Positions 8,385 to 16,732 of a stretch of DNA of 47,901 nucleotides are shown here, piece after piece. The notes under the pieces are model-generated. The model did not search any database. It worked only from the letters and a program-made list of their open reading frames with translations, and had not been told where the DNA came from. The stretch's first letter is position 1. The number at the start of each line of letters is the position of its first letter. The stretch is from an uncultured Gilliamella sp. (GTDB taxonomy: Bacteria; Pseudomonadota; Gammaproteobacteria; Enterobacterales; Orbaceae): positions 1 through 47,901 of the forward strand of contig CALYPG010000021.1 in NCBI GenBank assembly GCA_945271295.1, in the 5' to 3' direction. A program made the position numbers and the translations under genes.

Positions 8385-8409
8385 TAAGAGACACGAAATG
8401 TGTCTCTTA
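8385..8409 (-). terminator. Rho-independent-type terminator downstream of dps
   Basis: AAGAGACAC (8386-8394) pairs with GTGTCTCTT (8400-8408) around a 5-base loop, with one more A-T pair outside. On the - strand the stem is followed by a T-rich stretch (TTAATTTAAT). It lies between the dps stop (8443) and the reductase start (8362), so it separates dps transcription from the downstream gene. Confidence 0.65.
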
Positions 8410-8442
8410 TTAACGATTATTATTGATATAGCAGAAAATCGA

Positions 8443-8979
8443 TTAATGTCCTGATGAATCCATTTTACGTCCTGTTTCAAATAAGAACCAGGCACGTCTT
8501 TCAGCTTGGTCAATCCACTCTTCAATCAGGCTAGCTGTAGCCGTGTCGTTATATTTATCACAGATATCATGAGCTTGGCGCATACGAGCGGTTAATTTTA
8601 TATTGTCTTGACAAAGTTCAGCAAGCATATCTGAAGGCTCAACAAAATCGGCGTTATTATCAGAAATACTTTGTAATTTAGAAATATGACCAATTGAACG
8701 TAAGGTAGTGCCGCCTAATTTACGGACTCGTTCAGCAATAGGATCGGTCATTGCAAATAATTCTTCACCATGATCATCTAGCATTAAATGGTAATCACGG
8801 AAATGTGGTCCACTTACATGCCAATGGAAGTTTTTAGTTTTTAAATATAAAGCAAATACGTCTGCTAACACAGAATTCATTGCGCCAGAAATATCTTTGG
8901 ATGCTTTTTGTCCTAAATCAGTTGGAAATAATATAGCTGATTGTTGTAACTTTTTTGCAGAAGCAGTACTTTTAACCAT
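8443..8979 (-). CDS. dps: DNA-protecting ferritin-like protein Dps
   Basis: This is a 178-residue Dps miniferritin. Dodecamers oxidise and store iron using hydrogen peroxide and coat DNA in starvation or stress. The inter-subunit ferroxidase site is visible in TKNFHWHVSGPHFRDYHLMLDDHGEEL (about residues 48-75), with the conserved His, His, Asp and Glu. The lysine-bearing N-terminus (MVKSTASAKKLQQ) resembles the DNA-binding tail of enteric Dps. A purine-rich ribosome site precedes ATG 8979. It is transcribed divergently from the glucitol operon. Upstream, ATAG-N18-ATAG on the - strand partly resembles an OxyR site. Confidence 0.93.
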   Translation of the reverse strand: MVKSTASAKKLQQSAILFPTDLGQKASKDISGAMNSVLADVFALYLKTKNFHWHVSGPHFRDYHLMLDDHGEELFAMTDPIAERVRKLGGTTLRSIGHISKLQSISDNNADFVEPSDMLAELCQDNIKLTARMRQAHDICDKYNDTATASLIEEWIDQAERRAWFLFETGRKMDSSGH

Positions 8980-9130
8980 GATATTTTCCTCTTAAATTAA
9001 ATAATAAAATAACTGTGCAATATCAAGTTACGCCAACTCATTATTAAAGTCCAATAAAAATAAGCTATTTATGACTATCACTGTTATTTTAGCTGTCTAT
9101 GATTGTTATATAAATTTCATTTAAAAGATC

Positions 9131-9227
9131 ATTTGAAATATTTTCTTTCAAAATAAAAGAAAATATTTCAAATTGTGATCCAGTTAAAAGTTTTTTGTTT
9201 TTATACTTGATATTATTTCTTTGAAAT
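9131..9227 (+). promoter_or_regulatory. Candidate SrlR operators and CRP half-site upstream of srlA
   Basis: A perfect 18-bp-arm inverted repeat (9131-9148 and 9156-9173, 7-base loop) is built from TTTGAAATATTTTCTTT and its reverse complement. TTTGAAAT recurs at 9220-9227 inside a small palindrome (ATTTC-TTT-GAAAT, 9215-9227), just before the srlA ribosome site. TTTGAAA followed by TTTCTTTCA also occurs upstream of srlR (12542-12562). This distribution fits an operator for the DeoR-family repressor SrlR. A CRP-like half-site, TGTGATC, is at 9174-9180; its partner half is poor. The -35/-10 could not be assigned with confidence. The remainder of 8980-9130 holds the dps upstream region. Confidence 0.5.
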
Positions 9228-9247
9228 TTAACTCAATAGGAGACAAT

Positions 9248-9796
9248 ATGATTGATGCTATTTCGTACGGTGCTGAATGGTTTATCGGTTTATTCCAGGA
9301 AGGTGGCAAAGTATTTGTGGGGATGGTAACAGCGATTTTACCATTATTGATTTCATTACTTGTAGTGATGAATGCGTTAATTAAATTCATAGGTCAAGAA
9401 CGTATAGAGCGTTTGGCACAAGCTTGTGCGGGTAATCCTGTTTCACGTTATCTTTTATTACCGCTAATTGGAACTTTCGTTTTTTGTAATCCGATGACAT
9501 TAAGTTTAGGTCGATTTATGCCAGAGTGTTACAAACCAAGTTACTATGCAGCTTCCTCTTATAGTTGCCATTCAATGAATGGATTATTTCCACATGTTAA
9601 TCCCGGAGAGCTATTTGTTTATTTAGGTATTGCCGCTGGTTTAACTAAATTGGGTTTGCCATTAGGTCCTCTTGCCGTGAGCTATTTTCTTGTTGGTTTA
9701 GTCACAAACTTTTTTAGAGGGTGGATCACTGACTTTTGTACCGCCATTTTTGAAAGAAAAATGGCTATCAAATTAGATCGAAAAGTTCATCTTTAA
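9248..9796 (+). CDS. srlA: Glucitol/sorbitol PTS permease, EIIC component
   Basis: SrlA is the first membrane subunit of the sorbitol PTS, which imports D-glucitol as glucitol-6-phosphate. The 182-residue protein matches E. coli SrlA along its length: [60 protein letters not shown] and [14 protein letters not shown] 9248 is preferred over an upstream TTG at 9221 because TAGGAG lies 6 nt before it and [12 protein letters not shown] matches the family start. It is the first gene of a six-gene glucitol operon and is divergent from dps. Confidence 0.96.
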   Translation: MIDAISYGAEWFIGLFQEGGKVFVGMVTAILPLLISLLVVMNALIKFIGQERIERLAQACAGNPVSRYLLLPLIGTFVFCNPMTLSLGRFMPECYKPSYYAASSYSCHSMNGLFPHVNPGELFVYLGIAAGLTKLGLPLGPLAVSYFLVGLVTNFFRGWITDFCTAIFERKMAIKLDRKVHL

Positions 9797-9814
9797 CAAT
9801 AAAAGGAATCAAAA

Positions 9815-10816
9815 ATGGCTAAGTTTATTCATATCGAGAAAGGTGAAGCAGGTTGGGGTGGTCCTTTAGAACTTCCTATCATCGCCGGTAAAAAAATTGT
9901 TTATATTGCAGCTGGTACAAGACCAGCAATTGTAGATACATTAGTCGAACTAACCGGCTGGGAAGCAATAGATGGTTTTAAAGAAGGTGAACCACCTAAA
10001 GAAGAAATAGGGGTGGCTGTAATAGATTGTGGCGGTACATTACGTTGTGGTATTTATCCCAAAAATCGAGTACCGACTATCAATATTCATGCTACAGGAA
10101 AATCAGGACCACTTGCTCAATATATTGTTGAAGATATTTATGTTTCTGCTGTTAAACCTAATAATATTAAAGTAATTGAAAAAGAAAGTGATACTGTAGA
10201 ACCAACAATATCAACACAGCAAGAACCAAGCAGAAAATCGTCAGCATATAAGGAATATGATAGTAGTAAAAAGATTTCTGAACAAAGTGACGGCTTATTA
10301 GCAAAAATTGGTATCGGTATGGGTTCTGGAGTGGCAGTATTTTTCCAAGCTGGGCGCGATACTATTGATACGGTGCTTAAAACCATCCTTCCTTTTATGG
10401 CGTTTGTTTCAGCATTAATAGGAATTATTATTGCATCAGGATTAGGTGATTTTATTGCTAATGGATTAGTTCCATTAGCGAATAATCCACTTGGGCTAGT
10501 CATTTTAGCATTAATCTGTTCTTTCCCATTACTTTCTCCATTCTTAGGCCCTGGAGCCGTTATTGCTCAGGTTATTGGTACATTAGTGGGTGTGCAAATC
10601 GGTCTTGGAAATATTCCACCGCATTTAGCATTACCAGCACTGTTTGCAATTAACGCTCAAGCTGCATGTGATTTTATTCCAGTTGGCTTATCACTTGCTG
10701 AAGCTAAACAAGATACAGTGAGAGTTGGGGTACCGTCGGTACTAGTTAGTCGTTTCTTAACAGGCGCACCAACCGTATTAATTGCATGGGCTGTTTCGTT
10801 ATTTATTTATCAATAA
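9815..10816 (+). CDS. srlE: Glucitol/sorbitol PTS EIIB component (EIIBC2)
   Basis: This 333-residue protein carries a cytosolic EIIB domain followed by the second membrane domain of the sorbitol permease. The phosphorylated cysteine is Cys72 in [16 protein letters not shown]. The membrane part (about residues 190-333) contains [38 protein letters not shown] and [14 protein letters not shown], as in E. coli SrlE. The linker between the domains (about residues 115-160) is longer and more charged than in E. coli (total 333 versus 319). It starts 18 bp after srlA with an AAAGGA ribosome site. Confidence 0.96.
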   Translation: MAKFIHIEKGEAGWGGPLELPIIAGKKIVYIAAGTRPAIVDTLVELTGWEAIDGFKEGEPPKEEIGVAVIDCGGTLRCGIYPKNRVPTINIHATGKSGPLAQYIVEDIYVSAVKPNNIKVIEKESDTVEPTISTQQEPSRKSSAYKEYDSSKKISEQSDGLLAKIGIGMGSGVAVFFQAGRDTIDTVLKTILPFMAFVSALIGIIIASGLGDFIANGLVPLANNPLGLVILALICSFPLLSPFLGPGAVIAQVIGTLVGVQIGLGNIPPHLALPALFAINAQAACDFIPVGLSLAEAKQDTVRVGVPSVLVSRFLTGAPTVLIAWAVSLFIYQ

Positions 10817-10829
10817 ATATTTAAAAAAT

Positions 10830-10858
10830 AGATGGGATGGAAAGCATCTCATCTTTTG
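10830..10858 (+). terminator. Intercistronic hairpin between srlE and srlB
   Basis: AGATGGGATG (10830-10839) pairs with CATCTCATCT (10845-10854) across a GAAAG loop, with one G-T wobble, followed by TTTT. It lies in the 109-bp srlE-srlB gap, the largest within the first four genes. The shape fits a partial terminator or a 3' stabiliser that would make membrane components more abundant than EIIA and the dehydrogenase. Confidence 0.55.
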
Positions 10859-10925
10859 TCACGTGTTAATACTAAAAAGTAGGACAAAAAATTTAGATTA
10901 AATATAAATCTTAAGAGGGTTAATA

Positions 10926-11294
10926 ATGTCAAAGGTTATCTATCATTCAAAAATTAATCAAATTGGAGAGTTTGCACAAGAAGCGTTAGCAGATGGCATG
11001 TTGATCCTGTTTAAAGAAGGTGCGCCAGCGGATTTAGCCGATTACTGTTTTGTTCACAGTCATGATGATTTAAAACAAGATATACAAGTGGGGCAGACAA
11101 TACATTTAGGTGATCATGTTTTCAACATAACTTCAGTAGGAGATGTTGCTAGCGTCAATTTTCGTGAATTGGGACACATTACATTAAGGTTTGATGGTAA
11201 TCAACAAGCAGAATTACCCGGAACAGTTCATGTCAATGGTCAACAACCAACTCAACTTTTTGTTGGTGATGAAGTCAAAATTTTAAGCAATTAA
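10926..11294 (+). CDS. srlB: Glucitol/sorbitol PTS EIIA component
   Basis: This is a 122-residue EIIA of the glucitol class, which accepts phosphate from HPr and hands it to SrlE. The phosphorylation region is around FVHSHDD (His44). GMLILFKEGAPADLADYC and NFRELGHITLRFDG follow the pattern of E. coli SrlB (123 residues). An AAGAGGG ribosome site precedes ATG 10926. It is followed 11 bp later by srlD, so the two are tightly linked. Confidence 0.94.
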   Translation: MSKVIYHSKINQIGEFAQEALADGMLILFKEGAPADLADYCFVHSHDDLKQDIQVGQTIHLGDHVFNITSVGDVASVNFRELGHITLRFDGNQQAELPGTVHVNGQQPTQLFVGDEVKILSN

Positions 11295-11305
11295 GGAACT
11301 GAAAA

Positions 11306-12085
11306 ATGAAAAAAGTAGCAGTTATTATTGGTGGTGGGCAAACCTTAGGCGAATTCTTATGTAAAGGTATCGCTGATGCGGGGTATAATGTCGTGGTTGC
11401 TGATTTGAATATTGATAACGCTAATAAAGTAGCTGAAGATATTAATCAAAAACATGGCGCAGGTTCTGCAAAAGGATTTGGTGTTGATGCAACCAATGAA
11501 GAAAGTGTCATTAAATTAGCTAATGAAGTCGACACTACCTTTAAACATGTTGATTTATTGGTATATAGCGCAGGTGTTGCTAAGGCAGCTCCAATAACAA
11601 ATTTTGCATTAAGTGATTTCCAATTGTCTGTCAATGTGAATCTTACCGGCTATTTTTTGTGCGCTCGTGAGTTTGCAAAATTGATGATCAAACATAAATC
11701 TCATGGTCGAATTATACAAATTAATTCAAAATCAGGTAAAGTCGGTAGTAAGCATAATTCAGGATATAGTGCAGCTAAATTTGGTGGTGTTGGGTTGACA
11801 CAATCTTTAGCATTAGATTTGGCTGACTATGGTATTACTGTTAACTCTTTGATGCTAGGTAATTTGTTAAAATCCCCAATGTTCCAATCATTATTGCCAC
11901 AATATGCTAAAAAGTTAGGTATACCAGAAAGTCAAGTAGAGCAAGTTTATATTGATAAAGTACCACTTAAACGTGGTTGCGATTATCAAGATGTATTAAA
12001 TGTTTTACTGTTTTATGCTAGCGATAAAGCTTCATATTGTACAGGGCAGTCAATTAACATTACTGGTGGACAAGTAATGTTCTAG
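11306..12085 (+). CDS. srlD: Sorbitol-6-phosphate 2-dehydrogenase
   Basis: SrlD oxidises D-glucitol-6-phosphate to D-fructose-6-phosphate with NAD+. The 259-residue short-chain dehydrogenase has the SrlD-type nucleotide loop IIGGGQTLGEF (residues 7-17). The catalytic Ser and Tyr-Lys fall in INSKSGKVGSKHNSGYSAAKFGGVGLTQS. The C-terminus is YCTGQSINITGGQVMF, as in E. coli. AAGGAA precedes ATG 11306. It is the only glucitol-6-phosphate dehydrogenase in the window. It probably also serves the nearby sorbose operon, which has SorE but no SorD. Confidence 0.96.
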   Translation: MKKVAVIIGGGQTLGEFLCKGIADAGYNVVVADLNIDNANKVAEDINQKHGAGSAKGFGVDATNEESVIKLANEVDTTFKHVDLLVYSAGVAKAAPITNFALSDFQLSVNVNLTGYFLCAREFAKLMIKHKSHGRIIQINSKSGKVGSKHNSGYSAAKFGGVGLTQSLALDLADYGITVNSLMLGNLLKSPMFQSLLPQYAKKLGIPESQVEQVYIDKVPLKRGCDYQDVLNVLLFYASDKASYCTGQSINITGGQVMF

Positions 12086-12092
12086 AAAAAAT

Positions 12093-12133
12093 AAGGTGCG
12101 AAAAAATATTATTAATAATTTTCGCACTTTTTA
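12093..12133 (+). terminator. Hairpin with T-tract between srlD and gutM
   Basis: GTGCGAAAA (12096-12104) pairs exactly with TTTTCGCAC (12119-12127) and is followed by TTTTTATT. This is a good intrinsic-terminator shape in the 76-bp gap between srlD and gutM. Because the downstream gutM and srlR belong to the same regulon, it is likely an attenuator that lowers expression of the regulators relative to transport and catabolism. Confidence 0.7.
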
Positions 12134-12161
12134 TTCAATCAATATCTGAATGGAGCCATCT

Positions 12162-12527
12162 ATGAATATGACTACTACTTTAATTGTGATTGCGCTTATT
12201 GCTTGGTGTATTCAAATTATATTTAGTTGGTTCCAGATTCGTCGTTTTAATCACGCCTTTTTAGCAATGAAAAAAGGAACTTATTTGGGCGTGGGTCGTA
12301 GTAAAACTAAACGATTTAAACCCAGAGTATTAATAGCTATTTCGTTAGATGAAAATCAGATTATTATTGATTCTATATTGATGAAAGGAATCACAGTCTT
12401 TGCTTTACCTAAGCCAATATTTCAATTACATGGGTTGTCTGCCACAGAAATTATTCCCGAAAAAATTTTCCCCAACGATCCTGGTTCACAAAGTGCATTA
12501 ACTGTAGCATTAACAGCAAATAAATAG
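12162..12527 (+). CDS. srlM: Glucitol operon activator protein GutM
   Basis: GutM (SrlM) is the accessory transcriptional activator of the glucitol operon in E. coli. The 121-residue protein opens with a membrane-like hydrophobic segment (TLIVIALIAWCIQIIF). The conserved core follows: WFQIRRFNHAF, GVGRSKTKRFKPRVLIAISLD and MKGITVFALPKP, with a C-terminal FPNDPGSQSAL. ATG 12162 is chosen over the ATG at 12150: GGAG at 12152-12155 is the ribosome site, and it overlaps the upstream ATG. How a protein with an apparent N-terminal membrane segment activates transcription remains unclear for the family. Confidence 0.9.
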   Translation: MNMTTTLIVIALIAWCIQIIFSWFQIRRFNHAFLAMKKGTYLGVGRSKTKRFKPRVLIAISLDENQIIIDSILMKGITVFALPKPIFQLHGLSATEIIPEKIFPNDPGSQSALTVALTANK

Positions 12528-12541
12528 TAATTATCTTTTAT

Positions 12542-12576
12542 TTTGAAAAGTAATTTCTTTCATTTTAAAGTATAAT
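12542..12576 (+). promoter_or_regulatory. Internal promoter (-10 TATAAT) and SrlR-type operator upstream of srlR
   Basis: A perfect -10 hexamer TATAAT lies at 12571-12576, about 55 bp before the srlR start. No good -35 is placed at 16-18 bp (TTGAAA at 12543 is 22 bp away). Overlapping it, TTTGAAA (12542-12548) followed by TTTCTTTCA (12554-12562) repeats the two modules found in the palindrome upstream of srlA. This suggests that srlR has its own autoregulated promoter besides read-through from srlA. Confidence 0.45.
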
Positions 12577-12630
12577 ACTTGATAGCGATAATTTTTCAGT
12601 ATTCGCTAATAATCACATTGGAATTTAATC

Positions 12631-13410
12631 ATGAAAGTAAGACAACGACAAACAGCTATTTTAGAATATCTGCAAAGTAATGGACAAGTTAGTGTTGACG
12701 AGCTTGTTGAGCATTTTAAAACAACCGGCACCACTATTCGCAAAGATCTTACCCAACTTCATGAAAGTGGTTTAATCTTACGTACTTATGGTGGAGCAAT
12801 GCTAAACCGAGAAATTGGTGATAGAGCTATCGATCATAAAACCTATATAAATACATTAGCCAAAAAAGCCATTGCCCAAGAGGCCGCTAAGCTAATTTAT
12901 GAAGGAGATTCCATTATTTTTGATGCTGGTAGTACAGTTGCTCAAATGATTCCTATGCTTGCTAAATTTAATAATCTTACCATTATGACTAATAGTTTAC
13001 ATATGGTGAATGAATTAGTCGCTAATGATAATGATCAAACAATTATATTAACGGGTGGTACTTTTCGTCGTAAGTCTGCTTCTTTTCATAGTAATAATGC
13101 ATCTGCTATTGCGGCTTTTGAGTCTTATACTTTTGATAAATTATTTATGGGGGCCGATGGCGTTGATTTAGTTGGTGGAGTAACCACCTTCAATGAAAGT
13201 TATCATGGCAGTGTGGCAATGAGTAAAGCAGCAGCTAAATTAATTTTATTAGTCGATTCGTCAAAATTTGGCCGCCGCAGCCCTAATGTTGTTTGTGATT
13301 TGAGTGCTGTTAATACGATTATTACTGATGAAAAATTGGATGATAGATATGATAATGCACTTACTCAAAAAGGTATTAATGTGGTAAAAGTGAAAGTTAT
13401 GGATAAATAA
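12631..13410 (+). CDS. srlR: Glucitol operon repressor (DeoR family)
   Basis: This 259-residue protein has an N-terminal DeoR winged helix (residues 1-57; [26 protein letters not shown]). A sugar-phosphate-sensing domain of the ribose-5-phosphate-isomerase-like fold follows ([57 protein letters not shown]). It matches E. coli SrlR (GutR) throughout. It is the last gene of the glucitol operon. gutQ, which follows in E. coli, is absent here. The region after it (13411-13554) shows no clear terminator. Confidence 0.94.
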   Translation: MKVRQRQTAILEYLQSNGQVSVDELVEHFKTTGTTIRKDLTQLHESGLILRTYGGAMLNREIGDRAIDHKTYINTLAKKAIAQEAAKLIYEGDSIIFDAGSTVAQMIPMLAKFNNLTIMTNSLHMVNELVANDNDQTIILTGGTFRRKSASFHSNNASAIAAFESYTFDKLFMGADGVDLVGGVTTFNESYHGSVAMSKAAAKLILLVDSSKFGRRSPNVVCDLSAVNTIITDEKLDDRYDNALTQKGINVVKVKVMDK

Positions 13411-13554
13411 TTTAAAGCTGATTTTTTATAAAATATCTTTATTTTTTACCAAATGTTAAAACTATTTTATTTTATGCCTTATTCTTATTAAAGCTAAGTA
13501 CGAATGCAATTTTATGATCCGTACTTGTGATAGGTATGTGCTTTAATATTTAAC

Positions 13555-14796
13555 TTAAAACAGTAATCTTGCTCGAATAGTGCCTGGTACACTTTTTAAT
13601 TTAACCAATAATTCTTCCGCTTTACTTTGTTCAACGCTATCAATATCAATAACTACATAACCAATTTTAGGATCTGTTTGCAAATATTGCCCGGAAATAT
13701 TGAGACCTTGTTCAGCAAATAAGGTATTAATTGCTGTCAAAACACCTGGTTGATTATGGTGGATATTTAAAAAACGGCTCGTGCTTTTAGCTGGGATAGG
13801 TAACGATGCTTCGGGAAAATTGACTGCCGAAAGCGTTGCACCGGTATCAGAATATTTAGCAAGTTTACTCGCTACTTCAATACCTATATTTTCTTGTGCT
13901 TCAGTGGTTGAACCGCCAATATGAGGCGTAATAATTACATTATCGAATTGACATAACGGTGACTCAAATGGTTCGCTGTTACTTGCAGGTTCGGCTGGAA
14001 AAACATCGATTGCAGCACCACTAAGTTTTTCACTTTGTAATGCTAGTGTTAACGCATCAATATCAACTACACTACCACGAGAAGCATTAATTAAAATGGC
14101 TCCAGATTTCATCATATCGATCTCATTTTGGCTAATCATATTGATGGTAGTTTGATTTTCTGGGACATGCATACTAACAATATCACTCATAGCGAGTAAC
14201 TCTTTCATGGTAGAAATTTGTTTAGCATTCCCTAATGGCAGTTTAGTTTCAATGTCATAAAAATAAACGTTCATTCCTAATGATTCAGCCAGAACACTGA
14301 GTTGGCTACCAATATGACCATAACCAATTATACCTAGATTTTTACCACGAGCTTCGTGTGAACCAGTGGCCATCTTATTCCATTTACCTTGATGTGCTTT
14401 GGCATTCGCTTCAGGTATCCGGCGTAATAATAAAATAGCTTCAGCCAATACAAGTTCAGCAACTGATCGTGTATTTGAAAAAGGTGCATTAAAAACAGGT
14501 ATCCCTTTAACCGTAGCAGCATTTAGATCAACTTGGTTAGTACCTATACAAAAACAACCAATACCAGCAAGTTTTGGTGCAGCATCAATAATGTCTTTAG
14601 TTAAATGTGTTCTTGATCGAATACCGACAAAACGAACATCTTTTAAAGCATCTTTGAGTTCAGAAGGAGTTAATGCTCCTTTATAATATTCGATATTTGT
14701 ATAACCAGCTGATTTTAGAGTTTCAATTGCACTAGGGTGAATGCCTTCAAGTAATAAAAACTTGTTTTCATTTTTGGTTAAAGCCTGAACAACCAT
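13555..14796 (-). CDS. serA: D-3-phosphoglycerate dehydrogenase
   Basis: SerA oxidises 3-phosphoglycerate to 3-phosphohydroxypyruvate, the committed step of serine synthesis. The 413-residue protein matches E. coli SerA (410): IGCFCIGTNQVDL, NAPFSNTRSVAELV, the NAD loop GIIGYGHIGSQ (about 154-164), NASRGSVVDIDAL and TPHIGGSTTEAQENIG. The C-terminal ACT domain (from about residue 340; HHNQPGVLTAINTLFAEQGLNISGQYLQT) binds serine for feedback inhibition. GAGAGGAAAT precedes ATG 14796. It follows rpiA on the same strand after 76 bp, and argP is divergent, the same neighbourhood as in E. coli. Confidence 0.97.
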   Translation of the reverse strand: MVVQALTKNENKFLLLEGIHPSAIETLKSAGYTNIEYYKGALTPSELKDALKDVRFVGIRSRTHLTKDIIDAAPKLAGIGCFCIGTNQVDLNAATVKGIPVFNAPFSNTRSVAELVLAEAILLLRRIPEANAKAHQGKWNKMATGSHEARGKNLGIIGYGHIGSQLSVLAESLGMNVYFYDIETKLPLGNAKQISTMKELLAMSDIVSMHVPENQTTINMISQNEIDMMKSGAILINASRGSVVDIDALTLALQSEKLSGAAIDVFPAEPASNSEPFESPLCQFDNVIITPHIGGSTTEAQENIGIEVASKLAKYSDTGATLSAVNFPEASLPIPAKSTSRFLNIHHNQPGVLTAINTLFAEQGLNISGQYLQTDPKIGYVVIDIDSVEQSKAEELLVKLKSVPGTIRARLLF

Positions 14797-14872
14797 TATT
14801 TCCTCTCTTTTCTTTCAGAATATAAATAGGTATATATTGTTATAATGTGTAATTAATTGTTGATAGTAGATG

Positions 14873-15532
14873 CTACTTTTTAAGTTCTTTCACTCCAGAG
14901 CTAGTTCCTACTAATGCTATATCTGCTCCTTTATTAGCAAATAAACCTACTGTAACAACGCCGGCTATATTATTAATGTGGCTTTCTAACTCAATAGGTT
15001 TAGCAATAACAAGATCATGAATATCTAAAATAACATTACCATTATCAGTAATAACCCCTTGCCGATATATTGGCTTACCACCTAATTTATAAAGCTCTCG
15101 GGCAACATAAGAACGTGCCATCGGAATCACTTCAATAGGTAATGGAAATCTTCCCAATACATCAACTACTTTTGATTCATCCACAATACAGATAAACTGT
15201 TTAGCTAAAGCCGAAACAATTTTTTCGCGAGTTAAAGCGGCACCCCCACCTTTAATCATTTGCATATGATGATTAATTTCATCTGCGCCGTCGACATAAA
15301 CATCTAAACTATCCACTTCATTGCAATCAAGTACCGGAATCCCATAGCTTTTTAATTTTTGTGTTGAAGCTTCAGAGCTAGATACCGTTCCTTTAATTTG
15401 ATCTTTAATTGTTGCCAATGCGTCAATGAAATGAGCCGCAGTTGATCCTGTGCCAACGCCGACCAATGAATCAGGTTTAATATACTTTAATGCTGACCAA
15501 CCGACTGCTTTTTTTAATTCATTTTGTGTCAT
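14873..15532 (-). CDS. rpiA: Ribose-5-phosphate isomerase A
   Basis: RpiA interconverts ribose-5-phosphate and ribulose-5-phosphate in the non-oxidative pentose phosphate pathway. The 219-residue protein has the same length as the E. coli enzyme and shows all its motifs: [13 protein letters not shown] (about 20-32), [37 protein letters not shown] (about 79-105) and [11 protein letters not shown]. It is divergent from argP across a 204-bp AT-rich gap. In E. coli, ArgP is encoded next to rpiA in the same arrangement. That gap showed no motif clear enough to name. Confidence 0.97.
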   Translation of the reverse strand: MTQNELKKAVGWSALKYIKPDSLVGVGTGSTAAHFIDALATIKDQIKGTVSSSEASTQKLKSYGIPVLDCNEVDSLDVYVDGADEINHHMQMIKGGGAALTREKIVSALAKQFICIVDESKVVDVLGRFPLPIEVIPMARSYVARELYKLGGKPIYRQGVITDNGNVILDIHDLVIAKPIELESHINNIAGVVTVGLFANKGADIALVGTSSGVKELKK

Positions 15533-15736
15533 AATACCACCGTATTTAAGATAATTTTTTTGTAAAATTAAAATTTTAAAAGCAAAAATTTTAAAGATAT
15601 GGCATAGTAACTAATTGGAAAGCAAAAATCATTAGGATTTTAATAAAATATCTTAAGTTTTAGGTATCTAAGGCTTTTTTCAAAATTGAAATGACTTGTG
15701 TATTTAAGCAATAGTTGAATCATTTATAAAGAGATT

Positions 15737-16642
15737 ATGAAGCGTCCAGATTATAGAGCACTCCAAGCATTAGATGCAGTTATAAAAGAACGAGGATTCG
15801 AAAGGGCAGCAGATAAACTGTGTATTACACAACCTGCGGTATCGCAACGAATAAAGCAATTAGAAAGCTTCTTCGGTCAACAATTATTGGTACGTACCAT
15901 TCCACCGAAAGCGACTAAACAAGGTGAGCATCTATTAGGGTTATTACACCAAGTTGAATTACTTGAACAACAATGGTTAGGTGATAATGATCAAAATGTG
16001 ACACCGTTATCATTATCTATTGCGGTTAATGCTGATTCGTTGGCTACCTGGTTATTACCGGCATTAAAACCTGTTTTAGATAAAAATATTCTACGTTTTG
16101 ATATTCAAGTAAAAGATGAAGAGCATACTTTAGAACTATTACGTTTGGGGACGGTTGTTGGTGCAATTAGTATTCAAGCCAATCCTTTACCCGGTTGTCT
16201 ATCAGATTTGTTAGGTGCTTTAGACTATATTTTCGTAGCTTCTCCTGATTTTGCCAAAAAATTTTTTCCCAATGGTGTTACTCGTTCTTCATTATTAAAA
16301 GCCCCAGCAGTTGCTTTCGATCATTTAGATGATATGCATCAAGCCTTTTTGCATGAAAATTTTAATCTTACGCCAGGTAGTGTGATATGTCATATTACCA
16401 GTTCTTCGGAAGCTTTTGTTCAACTTGCCAAACAAGGTTCTGCTTGTTGTATGTTGCCAAAGTTACAAGTTGAAAAAGAATTGAAAATTGGTGAATTAAT
16501 TGATCTTACCGATGGTTTGTTTCAAAGACGAATGCTTTACTGGCACCGTTTTGCGCCTGAAAGTAGTGTAATGCAAAATATTTCTGAAACTTTGCTTCAT
16601 TATGCACATAATACATTATCTCAATCTCAAGACCGTAAATAA
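15737..16642 (+). CDS. argP: LysR-family regulator ArgP (IciA)
   Basis: ArgP is a LysR-type activator that responds to arginine and lysine in E. coli, controlling argO, lysine genes and others. The 301-residue protein has an N-terminal helix-turn-helix (residues 1-60; [26 protein letters not shown]). Its effector domain is nearly identical in pattern to E. coli Arg[75 protein letters not shown]. It is divergent from rpiA. A solo IS30-type end motif lies 22 bp after its stop. Confidence 0.94.
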   Translation: MKRPDYRALQALDAVIKERGFERAADKLCITQPAVSQRIKQLESFFGQQLLVRTIPPKATKQGEHLLGLLHQVELLEQQWLGDNDQNVTPLSLSIAVNADSLATWLLPALKPVLDKNILRFDIQVKDEEHTLELLRLGTVVGAISIQANPLPGCLSDLLGALDYIFVASPDFAKKFFPNGVTRSSLLKAPAVAFDHLDDMHQAFLHENFNLTPGSVICHITSSSEAFVQLAKQGSACCMLPKLQVEKELKIGELIDLTDGLFQRRMLYWHRFAPESSVMQNISETLLHYAHNTLSQSQDRK

Positions 16643-16664
16643 TTATTGAAACTATCAATTTTTA

Positions 16665-16700
16665 TACTAAAACATTATGTATACCTGAAACTTCTTTACA
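16665..16700 (+). repeat. Solo copy of the IS30-type 36-bp end motif
   Basis: This 36-bp segment begins TACTAAAAC and ends CCTGAAACTTCTTTACA. Aligned by eye without gaps, it matches the left-edge element end (111-146) at about 26 of 36 positions and the copy at 43242-43277 at about 28 of 36. No transposase and no matching inverted partner was seen nearby. It sits between argP and hemE, ending 32 bp before the hemE start, so it may overlap the hemE promoter. It could be a relic of an excised or decayed element, or a target-like site. Confidence 0.6.
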
Positions 16701-16732
16701 GTTTGCATTAATAATTCAGGGAGCCAATGATT

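Noticed and set aside
13496-13526. Inverted repeat AAGTACG/CGTACTT between srlR and serA as a terminator
   Set aside because: Only 7 pairs with a 17-base loop and no T-run on either strand.
14334-14686. Open frames on both strands inside serA
   Set aside because: They are shadows of a strongly conserved serA reading frame and have no ribosome site or recognisable protein.
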